This document shows positions 16,244-23,630 of a DNA stretch of 64,000 nucleotides, one piece after another (the first letter of the stretch is position 1; every line of letters starts with the position of its first letter). The translations under genes were made by a program, and so were the position numbers. The stretch comes from Corynebacterium frankenforstense DSM 45800 (GTDB lineage Bacteria; Actinomycetota; Actinomycetes; Mycobacteriales; Mycobacteriaceae), in NCBI RefSeq assembly GCF_001941485.1, contig NZ_CP009247.1, forward strand, positions 1,054,001-1,118,000. The letters run 5' to 3'. The notes beneath the pieces were generated by a model that worked only from the letters and a program-made list of their open reading frames with translations, searched no databases and was not told where the DNA came from.

Positions 16244-18298
16244 CTAGACCTTATCGGCGCCGGGCCCGGGCATCAGGCGGGGGTGAATGGTGACCGCGGT
16301 GGCCTTGACCAGGCAGTCGACCGCGACCCCGGACTCCAGGCCCAGTTCCACGGCCGCGGCGGTGGTCACCGGGGTGGTCAGCTGCACGCCGTCCGCGAGT
16401 CCCACCGTGACGATGACGTTCGCGCCCGCGCCGGCGTCGGCCGGGGTGGAGTCGAGCGTGAGCACGGTGCCGGACCAGCGGTTGCGCGCGGAGAGCACCT
16501 CCGGTGCGCGATTGCCGACGTCCCGCCGCGCGTCCTCGCCGGTCCCGTCACCGTCGGCGCCCGCGCGCCGCGCGAGCGTGACCGCCGTCGGGGCGAAGGT
16601 CACCACGGCCGGCGTGCCGGGGGCGACGCCCCCGGCCGGGGCCGGTGCGTCCGCGGACAGCTGGCCGGCAACCTCCTGGCCGGCGACGCCGACGGTGACC
16701 GACGCGGCGTCGGAAATTGTCACCGTGCCCTCGAGGCGGTTGACACCCGCCAGGCGCGCGGCGAAGTCCGTGGGCGGCAGGGCGAAGAGCTCGCCGGTGG
16801 GGACCTCGGCGACGGTGCGCCCGGACTGCATCACGGCGACGCGCTCGGAGAGCCCGGCCAGATCCACGGGGTCGTGGGTGACCATGATCGTGGTGCGGTC
16901 GCCGCCGGTGGCGCGCAGCAGGCGGCGCCAGCGGGCGGTGGAGTCGACGTCGATGGCGGCCATCGGCTCGTCGAGGATGAGCACGCCGGGTCGCGCGCCG
17001 AGGGCGCGGACCAGGGCGACCTGCGCGGCCTGCCCGCCGGAGAGCGCCGGCACCGGGGTGTCGGCCAGGTCCGCCAGACCCGCGGCCTCGAGCAGCTCGC
17101 CGGACAGTTCCCTGTCCCGGGTGGCCATGGTGACCGCCTGGCGCACCGTGGCGGTGCGCGGCAGGCCGGGCCGTTGGGTCAGCAGCACGATGCCGCGGCG
17201 CTGGGCGGGCACGAAGTCGCCGCGGGCGGGCCCGTCGACCAGTTCGCCGTCGACGCGGACCTCGGCGCCGCGCAGCCTGCCCGCGATCAGACCGGCCAGG
17301 GTGGTCTTGCCCGAGCCGTTCGGCCCGATCAGGGCGGTGATGGTGCCAGCGGGAAAGTGGGTGGTCACCCCGCGGGTGGTGATCTCCACGCCGGTGCCGC
17401 CGGAGGCCGGCCGGGTCAGCTCGCGCATCCGGTCGGTGTCCAGCGCGGTGATCGTCGCCGGGCGCGGGGTGTGCTCGCGGGCGAAGAGGGTGGGCAGCAT
17501 CGCGGCGAAGAGCACGAGGACGGCGAGGATGATCAGCACCGCGGCCAGCACGTAGGCGCGGTCCTGGTCGATCTCGCGCTCGAGGTAGATGCCGATGGGC
17601 ATGGTGCGCGTCTCGCCGGGCATGGAGCCGGCGAAGGTCAGCGTGGTGCCGAACTCGCCGAGCGAGCGGGCGAAGGCCAGGCCCGCGCCCGTGGCCACGG
17701 CCGGCGCGATGGCCGGAAGCGTGATGCGGGTGAGTATCTCGCGGGGGCGCATGCCCACGCCGGCGGCCGAGGCGAGGATCTCGCGGTCGATCTGGCGCAG
17801 GGCCGAGTCGACGGAGACGACCACGAAGGGCAGCGCGACGAAGGTGTGGGCGAGCACCACGCCGGGGAAGGCGAAGGCGAACTGGATGCCCAGGGCGTCG
17901 AGCACCGGGGCGAGCAGCCCGCGCCGGCCCACGGCGGCCGTCAGCGCCAGGCCCGCGACCACCGGCGGCATCGCCAGCGGCAGCATCACCAGCAGGCGCA
18001 CCACACGCGCGCCGAAGCGTTCGGAGGACGAGATCCACACCGCCAGCGGCACGCCGAGCAGCACCGTGATCAGGGTGGCCTGCACGGCGGCGTAGACGGT
18101 CACGGCGAGCAGCTCGCGGGTGTCGTCCTCCTGGAGGACGGGCCAGAACTGCGACCAGTCCACGCGCACGCCGAGGGCGAGCACGGGGCCGACGATGACG
18201 ACGACGCCGATGACGGCGACCAGAAGCAGGGCAACCGGCACCCGGGCGCCTGCGGGCCTGGGGGCCGGTTGCTCAGTGGGAGTGCGTGTCACGCGCAC
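16244..18298 (-). CDS. modBC: Molybdate ABC transporter, permease–ATPase fusion (ModB-ModC)
   Basis: 684 residues. Residues about 20-265 are a five- to six-helix BPD permease with the EAA loop (LASAAGVGMRPREIL). From about 285 an ABC ATPase follows: Walker A GPNGSGKTT, signature LSGGQAAQVALVRAL, Walker B LILDEP. The last 170 residues are TOBE repeats that bind oxyanion. It imports molybdate with ModA, encoded three bases upstream. The fusion replaces the usual separate modB and modC. GTG at 18292 has better spacing from GAGG than GTG at 18298. A copy of the dispersed motif lies in the TOBE region at 16703-16718. Confidence 0.93.
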   Translation of the reverse strand: MRVTRTPTEQPAPRPAGARVPVALLLVAVIGVVVIVGPVLALGVRVDWSQFWPVLQEDDTRELLAVTVYAAVQATLITVLLGVPLAVWISSSERFGARVVRLLVMLPLAMPPVVAGLALTAAVGRRGLLAPVLDALGIQFAFAFPGVVLAHTFVALPFVVVSVDSALRQIDREILASAAGVGMRPREILTRITLPAIAPAVATGAGLAFARSLGEFGTTLTFAGSMPGETRTMPIGIYLEREIDQDRAYVLAAVLIILAVLVLFAAMLPTLFAREHTPRPATITALDTDRMRELTRPASGGTGVEITTRGVTTHFPAGTITALIGPNGSGKTTLAGLIAGRLRGAEVRVDGELVDGPARGDFVPAQRRGIVLLTQRPGLPRTATVRQAVTMATRDRELSGELLEAAGLADLADTPVPALSGGQAAQVALVRALGARPGVLILDEPMAAIDVDSTARWRRLLRATGGDRTTIMVTHDPVDLAGLSERVAVMQSGRTVAEVPTGELFALPPTDFAARLAGVNRLEGTVTISDAASVTVGVAGQEVAGQLSADAPAPAGGVAPGTPAVVTFAPTAVTLARRAGADGDGTGEDARRDVGNRAPEVLSARNRWSGTVLTLDSTPADAGAGANVIVTVGLADGVQLTTPVTTAAAVELGLESGVAVDCLVKATAVTIHPRLMPGPGADKV

Positions 18299-18301
18299 CT
18301 C

Positions 18302-19138
18302 TTACTCGGAGACGGGGGTGAAGCCGTACTTCTCCCAGGTCTCGGCGAACTCCTTGGAGGTCAGCAGGTCGACGAGCTCGCGGGCGGCCTCCGGGTTCTC
18401 GGAGTTGGTGGTCACCGCGGCGTACAGGGAGTTGACGTGGTCCTCGGCCTTGGGGATCTCGATGACCTCGACGTCGTCGCCGGCGGCCTGCGCGTCGGTG
18501 CGGTAGACCCAGCCGGCGTCGGCCTCACCGGAGGTCACCTTGCCCAGCACGTCGGAGACGGACTGCTCGAGCGAGACGGCCTCGATGTCGATGCCCAGGT
18601 CCTCCTGGATGGACTTCGAGACGTTGCCGCAGGGGACCTGCTCGTCGCACAGCACGACGTTCTTGCCGTCCATGGAGCCGTCGTCGACGCCGGTGATCTC
18701 GCCGGGGTTGCCCTTGGGCACGACCATGACCATGGAGTTCTGGGCGATCTCGACCGGGTCGGAGGCCACCGAGGCGTCGACGGCCTTGTCCATGTTCTTC
18801 TTGTCGGCGGAGATGAAGACGTCACCGGGGTGGCCGTCCTGCAGCTGCTGGACCAGGCCGGAGGAGCCGCCGTTGATGAACTCGAGGTTCAGCGGGGTGT
18901 CCAGCTCGGCGGTCTGGGCGTCGAGGTCGTCGTTGAGCACGCGGGTCGAGGCGGCGGCGAGCACGGTCAGGTCGACGGCCTCGTTCTGGTCGGAGGCGGC
19001 CTGGGACTCAGAGTTCGAGCCCGCGGCGGAGCTCGAGGTGGCCTCGGCGGAGGAGTCGTTCTCGTTGGACGGCGAGCAGCCGGCCAGGACGATCGCCGCG
19101 GCGGAGACGACGGAGATGGCTGCGAGGGTCTTCTTCAC
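18302..19138 (-). CDS. modA: Molybdate-binding lipoprotein ModA
   Basis: 278 residues. Lipobox VLAGC near residue 20, then a Ser/Ala/Glu-rich spacer and a periplasmic binding-protein fold beginning LTVLAAAST near residue 54, with GGSSGLVQQLQDGHPGDVFISA typical of ModA. It captures molybdate or tungstate outside the membrane for the fused ModBC encoded directly downstream. GTG start; AAGGAAG lies about a dozen bases upstream. Confidence 0.93.
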   Translation of the reverse strand: MKKTLAAISVVSAAAIVLAGCSPSNENDSSAEATSSSAAGSNSESQAASDQNEAVDLTVLAAASTRVLNDDLDAQTAELDTPLNLEFINGGSSGLVQQLQDGHPGDVFISADKKNMDKAVDASVASDPVEIAQNSMVMVVPKGNPGEITGVDDGSMDGKNVVLCDEQVPCGNVSKSIQEDLGIDIEAVSLEQSVSDVLGKVTSGEADAGWVYRTDAQAAGDDVEVIEIPKAEDHVNSLYAAVTTNSENPEAARELVDLLTSKEFAETWEKYGFTPVSE

Positions 19139-19204
19139 GGGAAAAGCTTCCTTTCAGTGCGATTCCGGTATGCGGGCACCAGTATGACAGCTTTTGTCGG
19201 CGCT

Positions 19205-19232
19205 GTTCAGACACGATGAACCGGGTTCAGAC
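19205..19232. promoter_or_regulatory. Palindrome and direct repeats upstream of modA
   Basis: TGAACCGGGTTCA (19217-19229) is a 13-bp perfect palindrome; GTTCAGAC occurs at 19205-19212 and 19225-19232. A weak -10 (CATACT on the minus strand) lies nearer modA. Candidate molybdate-responsive operator; no ModE gene is in the window. Confidence 0.45.
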
Positions 19233-19256
19233 GTGGTTATTTCCGGTATGCGCTTC

Positions 19257-19272
19257 GATTGCCGACGTCGCG
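19257..19272 (+). repeat. exact copy of dispersed 16-bp motif
   Basis: GATTGCCGACGTCGCG in the modA–moaD intergenic region, facing an inverted copy inside moaD (19495-19510). Confidence 0.7.
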
Positions 19273-19335
19273 TCCGCGGGCGCCGGCGCCACCCGGCGCC
19301 GTCGGTGCTGCTCACCGGGTACGGGTGTATCCGTG

Positions 19336-19394
19336 TAAAAAGACCGCCCGGACGGGGGTGTACATCTGTACACCTCCCGGATCCGGGCGGGGTC
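19336..19394 (-). terminator. Long Rho-independent terminator of moaD
   Basis: A 53-nt hairpin (19342-19394) with perfect GGTGTACA/TGTACACC tip, followed on the minus strand by TTTTTACA. The 320-bp gap 19139-19458 holds this terminator, the modA control region and one dispersed motif; a further GC hairpin at 19395-19440 is unassigned. Confidence 0.8.
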
Positions 19395-19458
19395 GGGGGA
19401 GCGGTTCGGGGGTGAACCTTTAGGCCCCCGGTCGGCGCGACAGCGCCGGCCCAACCCT

Positions 19459-19722
19459 CTAGCCGCCTGCGAAGGGCGGCAGCACGTCGACGCGCGCGGC
19501 GTCGTCAAGCGACGCGGTGAGTTCGCTGCGCGCACCGTCGACGAGGAAGCTGCACCGCTCCAGCACGGAGGCCAGGGACATGCCCGCCTCCGTGGTGCCG
19601 GAGTGGCCGGCCGCCAGCTGCCCGACGAGCTCGCCGAGGGTGCCCGGCGCCTCGACGCGCTCGAGCGCGGTGCCGGCCGCCGCGCGCGCCGCGGCGAAGT
19701 AGTGGACCTCTATCGTGGACAT
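19459..19722 (-). CDS. moaD: Molybdopterin synthase small subunit MoaD
   Basis: 87-residue ubiquitin-like protein starting STIEVHYFAAARAAAG and ending LPPFAGG; the terminal Gly-Gly is the sulfur carrier. MoeB adenylates it and MoaE uses it to build molybdopterin. It is divergent from moeA with 56 bp between the starts. The LDDAARVDV near the C-terminus is encoded across a copy of the dispersed motif (19495-19510). Confidence 0.92.
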   Translation of the reverse strand: MSTIEVHYFAAARAAAGTALERVEAPGTLGELVGQLAAGHSGTTEAGMSLASVLERCSFLVDGARSELTASLDDAARVDVLPPFAGG

Positions 19723-19778
19723 GTGCCCGACCGTACCTGCGGGCCGTGGAAAACCGAGAAAGGGAGAGGCTGCCGTAG

Positions 19779-21038
19779 ATGCGTAGTCCCGAAGAACATC
19801 TCGCCGCCGTGCGCCGTCTGCTCGGCCCGGCGCGCACCGAGGAGGTCGCCGTCCGCGAGGCCGCCGGCCGCGTGCTGGCCGCCGACGCGCTCGCGGCCGC
19901 GGACTCGCCGCGCTTCGACAACTCCCAGATGGACGGCTACGCCGTCGACGCCGCCTCCCTGGAAACACTGCCCGCGGGGCTGCCCGTGGGCCCGACCGTG
20001 CCCGCCGGCACCGACCCGGCCGAGGTCGTGCCCGAGGGCGTGGCCGGCCGCGCGGTGCCCGTGATGACCGGCTCGAAGCTGCCCGGCGGCACCGCCGCCG
20101 TGGTGCCGGTGGAGAAGTGCGGACCGGACACCTTCACCGCCGCCGAGGCCGCCGGTGAGGTGCACGTGCCGGCGACCACCGCCGGGAAGTTCGTGCGCGC
20201 GGCCGGCTCCGATCTCGCCCGCGGTGCGGTGGTGGCCCCGGCCGGCCAGCGCGTCGACGCGATCACCCTGGCCGCGCTGATCAACGCCTCCGTCACACGC
20301 GTTCGCGTGCGCGCCCGGGCCCGCGTGCTCATCTGCACCGGCGGCGCCGAGGTCGTCGACGATCCCGACGGCGCGGCGACCATCCCGGACTCCAACGGGC
20401 CCATGCTCGCCGAGCTGTGCCGCCGCCACGGCCTCGAGCCGGTGGCCCGCGTGCGCACCGACGACGACCCGGAGCGCCTCGCCGCCGATCTGACCGCCGC
20501 GATCGAGGCGCACCGCCCGGACGCGGTGGTGACCTCCGGGGGCATCTCGCACGGCCGCTTCGAGGTCGTCCGCCAGCTGCTCGAGGCCGACGGCGAGGAC
20601 GTCTGGTTCGGCCACGTCACCCAGCAGCCCGGCGGCCCGCAGGGCGTCGGGCGCCTGGCCGGGGTGCCCGTGGTCTGCCTGCCCGGCAACCCCGTCTCGA
20701 CCATGGTCAGCTTCCGGCTGTTTGTGGCTCCCGCACTCGGTGAGGCGCCCGCCCCCGAGACCGCGCGGCTGACCGAGGCGCTGGACGGGCTTTCCGACGC
20801 CCGCGTGCAGTTCCGTCGCGGGTACCTGGGCCGTGGGGCGCAGACCGGCGCCGGGGCGGCGCCGGGTGCTGAGCCCGGTGCGGCTGCGGCGGGCGACGCC
20901 AGCGTGGTGACCGCCACGCCGCTGGGAGGGCCGGGCAGCCACCTGATCTCCCAGGCCGTCGGGGCCGACTGCCTCATCGAGGTACCCTCGGGGGCCCACC
21001 TGGCCGCCGGGGACGCCGTGACCGTCCACCGGCTGTAG
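19779..21038 (+). CDS. moeA: Molybdopterin molybdenumtransferase MoeA
   Basis: 419 residues. MoeA landmarks: DNSQMDGYAV near residue 48, PVMTGSKLPGG near 88, IPDSNGPML near 202, VTSGGISHG near 249 and LPGNPVSTMVSF near 304, then domain IV. It inserts molybdate into adenylated molybdopterin. First gene of the divergent moe/mog/moa cluster. A near copy of the dispersed motif is within coding at 20789-20805. An Ala/Gly-rich insertion lies near residue 365. Confidence 0.94.
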   Translation: MRSPEEHLAAVRRLLGPARTEEVAVREAAGRVLAADALAAADSPRFDNSQMDGYAVDAASLETLPAGLPVGPTVPAGTDPAEVVPEGVAGRAVPVMTGSKLPGGTAAVVPVEKCGPDTFTAAEAAGEVHVPATTAGKFVRAAGSDLARGAVVAPAGQRVDAITLAALINASVTRVRVRARARVLICTGGAEVVDDPDGAATIPDSNGPMLAELCRRHGLEPVARVRTDDDPERLAADLTAAIEAHRPDAVVTSGGISHGRFEVVRQLLEADGEDVWFGHVTQQPGGPQGVGRLAGVPVVCLPGNPVSTMVSFRLFVAPALGEAPAPETARLTEALDGLSDARVQFRRGYLGRGAQTGAGAAPGAEPGAAAAGDASVVTATPLGGPGSHLISQAVGADCLIEVPSGAHLAAGDAVTVHRL

Positions 21039-21076
21039 GGGACCGGGCTCCCGGCCCCAGCCAGCGCCCCGGGACC

Positions 21077-21138
21077 GGCCGGCGGCTCCCGCCCACCGAC
21101 CCGGCCTGGCCGGCGGCTCCCGTCCGCCGACCCGGCCC
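21077..21138. repeat. 31-bp imperfect tandem repeat, two copies
   Basis: Copies at 21077-21107 and 21108-21138, very GC-rich (GGCCGGCGGCTCCC…), fill most of the moeA–mogA spacer. Confidence 0.8.
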
Positions 21139-21163
21139 CGCCCACGAACAGGAAGGATCCACC

Positions 21164-21664
21164 GTGTCTGAACCCACGAACGGTGCCCGCGACGCGCTCG
21201 TCGTCGTCGCCTCGACGCGCGCCGCCGACGGCACCTACACCGACCGCACCGGCCCGCTGCTCGTCGAGTGGCTGCGCTCCCGCGGCTTCGAGACCCCCGA
21301 GGCCGTCGTCGTCGCCGACGCCGAGATCGAGACCGTCCTCGGCGAGCTCTTCGCCGACCCTGGCCTGCTGCCCCGGGTCCTGCTGACCACCGGCGGCACC
21401 GGCATCACCGACGACGACCGCACCGTCGAGGCCGTCGAGCCCCACCTCGAGCGCACCCTGCCCGGGGTGGTGCAGGCCTTCTTCACCACCGGGGCCGCCG
21501 CCACCCCGCACGCCGCGCTCTCCCGCGCGGTCGCCGGCACCGTCGGGCGCACCTTCGTGATGACGCTGCCGGGCTCGCGCGGCGCGGTCAAGGACGGCAT
21601 CGCCACCCTCGACCCGCTCATCGACCACCTCGCCGACATGCTGGAAGGACACCATGCCCACTGA
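21164..21664 (+). CDS. mog: Molybdopterin adenylyltransferase (MogA/MoaB family)
   Basis: 166 residues with the MPT-binding motifs LLTTGGTGITDDDRTVEAV near residue 68 and MTLPGSRGAVKDGI near 128. It adenylates molybdopterin before MoeA adds molybdenum. Start GTG at 21164 is preceded by AGGAAGG. The end overlaps moaE by 11 bp, indicating coupled translation. Confidence 0.91.
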   Translation: MSEPTNGARDALVVVASTRAADGTYTDRTGPLLVEWLRSRGFETPEAVVVADAEIETVLGELFADPGLLPRVLLTTGGTGITDDDRTVEAVEPHLERTLPGVVQAFFTTGAAATPHAALSRAVAGTVGRTFVMTLPGSRGAVKDGIATLDPLIDHLADMLEGHHAH

Positions 21665-22172
21665 CCCCGTCACCGACGCGGCCACCGGAGCCGAAGCGCA
21701 GCCGCTGACCCCGGGGGAGGACCCCGCCCGCGTCCACGAGCAGACCGGCCGCGTCATCGCCGCCTTCCTCACCGAGGACCGCCTCGAGGACCTCGCCGTC
21801 GAGGCCCGCGCCGCGACCGCCACGCCCGCCATGGGCGCGGTGGTCACCTTCGACGGCGTGGTCCGCGACCACGACGGCGGCGCGGACGTCAACGCCCTGA
21901 CCTACACGGCGCACCCCACGGCGGGCGACGTCATGGGTGAGGTCGTGCGCGACGTCGTCAAGCGGCACCCGCACGCACGGGTGTGGGCCGCCCACCGCAC
22001 CGGCGCACTGGCCATCGGCGACACCGCGTTCTACGTCGTGGTCGCCGCCGCGCACCGGGCGGCCGCCTTCGCCGCGGCCACCGAGGTCGTCGACGAGGTC
22101 AAGGCGCGCGTGCCCGTGTGGAAGGAGCAGGAGATGGCCGACGGCACCAACCACTGGGTGGGCCTGGAGTGA
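21654..22172 (+). CDS. moaE: Molybdopterin synthase large subunit MoaE
   Basis: 172 residues. Conserved AAHRTGALAIGD, VVVAAAHRAAAF and the catalytic-lysine segment VPVWKEQEM are present. The N-terminal 40 residues are an acidic extension. It uses the MoaD thiocarboxylate to convert precursor Z to molybdopterin. It overlaps mog upstream by 11 bp and moeB downstream by four (GTGA). An exact dispersed-motif copy (21948-21963) is encoded by RDVVK codons. Confidence 0.93.
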   Translation: MPTDPVTDAATGAEAQPLTPGEDPARVHEQTGRVIAAFLTEDRLEDLAVEARAATATPAMGAVVTFDGVVRDHDGGADVNALTYTAHPTAGDVMGEVVRDVVKRHPHARVWAAHRTGALAIGDTAFYVVVAAAHRAAAFAAATEVVDEVKARVPVWKEQEMADGTNHWVGLE

Positions 22173-23404
22173 GCCGCCTCGACGCGCGCGCCGTCGCCCG
22201 CTACCGGCGCCAGCTGACCCTGGCCGGCTTCGGGCGCGCAGGGCAGGAGGCGCTGGCCGGGGCGCACGTCGCGGTGCTCGGCGCCGGCGGGCTCGGCTCG
22301 CCCGCGCTGCTCTACCTGGCGGGCGCCGGGGTGGGGCGGATCACCGTCATCGACGACGACCTCGTGGACCTGTCCAACCTGCACCGCCAGGTCATCCACG
22401 CCACCGCGCGCATCGGCGAGCCCAAGGCCGACTCGGCGCGCGCGGCGATGCTCGCGCTCAACCCCGACATCGAGGTGCGCGCCGTGCGCGCGCGGCTCAC
22501 CCCGGCCAACGCCGCCGAGGTGCTTGACGACGCCGCGGTGCTCCTCGACGGCGCCGACAACTTCGCCGCGCGCCACACCGCCTCCTGGGCCTGCGCGCGG
22601 GCCGGGATCCCGCACGTGTGGGGCTCCATCCTGGGCTTCGAGGCGCAGATGTCCGTCTTCGACGCCACCCGCGGGCCGGTCTACGAGGACCTCTTCCCCG
22701 CGCCGCCAGCGCCCGGCTCGGTGCCCTCGTGCGCGCAGGCCGGGGTGCTCGGGCCCGTGGTGGGCCAGGTCGGCTCCGCGATGGCGATGGAGGCGTTGAA
22801 GGTGGTCACCGGGGTCGGTGACGTCTTGTGCGGATCGCTCGGTTACCTGGACTCGCTGGTCGGACGCTGGGAGTACGTGCCGCTGGTGGGGGACCCCGAG
22901 GTGGCGCGTCGGGTCGCGGCGGGGGAGTTCCTGGTGGACGGTTCCGCGGTGGGGGATGCGGTTAGTGGTGGTGCGTCGGTTGAGGAGCCGGGTGACGGTG
23001 CTGATCGTGCCGGTGCCGCCGGTGGTTCGGCGGCCGGCGGGGCTGGCGCCGGTGGGGCGGCGGCCGGCGAGGCTGGTGTAGCCGGGGTGGGGGAGCGCCA
23101 GGTGCGCGAGGTCTCCGAGATCCCCGAGGGTGCTGTGCTCCTCGACGTCCGCGACGACTCTGAGTACGAGGCCTTCCACATGCCCGGTGCCGTGCACGTC
23201 CCGCTGCCTGACCTGCTCGCGGGGCGTGACCCCGAGCTGCCGGAGACCGCGGAGGATGCCCCGGTGGTGGTCTACTGCGCCGGCGGGGTGCGCTCGGCGC
23301 TGGCCGTGCAGACGCTCACCGACCGCGGCTTCGAGGGCCTGGTCAGCCTGCGCGGCGGCATCGACGCCTGGCTGGACCGGCACGGCACCGACGGGGCGCG
23401 GTAG
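22169..23404 (+). CDS. moeB: MoeB/ThiF adenylyltransferase fused to rhodanese domain
   Basis: 411 residues. N-terminal E1-like domain: RYRRQLTLAGFG, nucleotide loop GAGGLGSPALLYLAGAGVG, and SCAQAGVLGPVVGQVGS. An Ala/Gly-rich linker (about residues 270-310) then leads to a rhodanese domain with active-site loop VVYCAGGVRS. It adenylates MoaD and, through the rhodanese Cys, can supply the sulfur. GTG start within the moaE stop. A dispersed-motif copy is at 22522-22537. The last 36 bp of the gene are repeated exactly at 25709-25744. Confidence 0.92.
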   Translation: MSRLDARAVARYRRQLTLAGFGRAGQEALAGAHVAVLGAGGLGSPALLYLAGAGVGRITVIDDDLVDLSNLHRQVIHATARIGEPKADSARAAMLALNPDIEVRAVRARLTPANAAEVLDDAAVLLDGADNFAARHTASWACARAGIPHVWGSILGFEAQMSVFDATRGPVYEDLFPAPPAPGSVPSCAQAGVLGPVVGQVGSAMAMEALKVVTGVGDVLCGSLGYLDSLVGRWEYVPLVGDPEVARRVAAGEFLVDGSAVGDAVSGGASVEEPGDGADRAGAAGGSAAGGAGAGGAAAGEAGVAGVGERQVREVSEIPEGAVLLDVRDDSEYEAFHMPGAVHVPLPDLLAGRDPELPETAEDAPVVVYCAGGVRSALAVQTLTDRGFEGLVSLRGGIDAWLDRHGTDGAR

Positions 23405-23405
23405 G
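23370..23405 (+). repeat. 36-bp direct repeat, copy 1 (moeB 3' end)
   Basis: Identical to 25709-25744. Covers the last 11 codons of moeB through the TAG stop. Together the copies bracket the first VWA gene. Confidence 0.88.
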
Positions 23406-23490
23406 GGAGCACCCGGGTGCGGGTGCGGTGCGGTCCTGGGCCCTGCTGGGGGCTGGGCGTGGGGCCGGCCCTGGGCCCTGCAGGCTGCTG

Positions 23491-23623
23491 GGTGTCAGAC
23501 TGTGCGACGAAGCGATCGCACAATCTGACACCCTGTTTTTCGTCGAGGCTCTGACCTGCGACTTTTCGTGTAACGGTCGTGTGACCGTCAGAGTGTGCGA
23601 TGCCGTCGTCGCACACTCTGACG
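23491..23623. repeat. 133-bp double-hairpin element, copy A
   Basis: Two hairpins share the arm sequence GTCAGAnTGTGCGA. Hairpin 1: 23491-23507 with 23516-23532, one mismatch, then TTTTTCG (a good terminator for moeB). Hairpin 2: 23586-23600 with 23609-23623, 15 bp perfect. A smaller ACGGTC/GACCGT hairpin lies between. About 80% like copy B. Confidence 0.88.
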
Positions 23624-23630
23624 CGTCCGG

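Noticed and set aside
19342..19394. GTGTACATCTGTACAC palindrome as a regulator site
   Set aside because: It forms the tip of a long stem followed by a T-run, so terminator function explains it.
19336..19440. Moco-type riboswitch before modA
   Set aside because: The large hairpin ends in a T-run directly downstream of moaD and fits a terminator; I could not match the Moco RNA layout.
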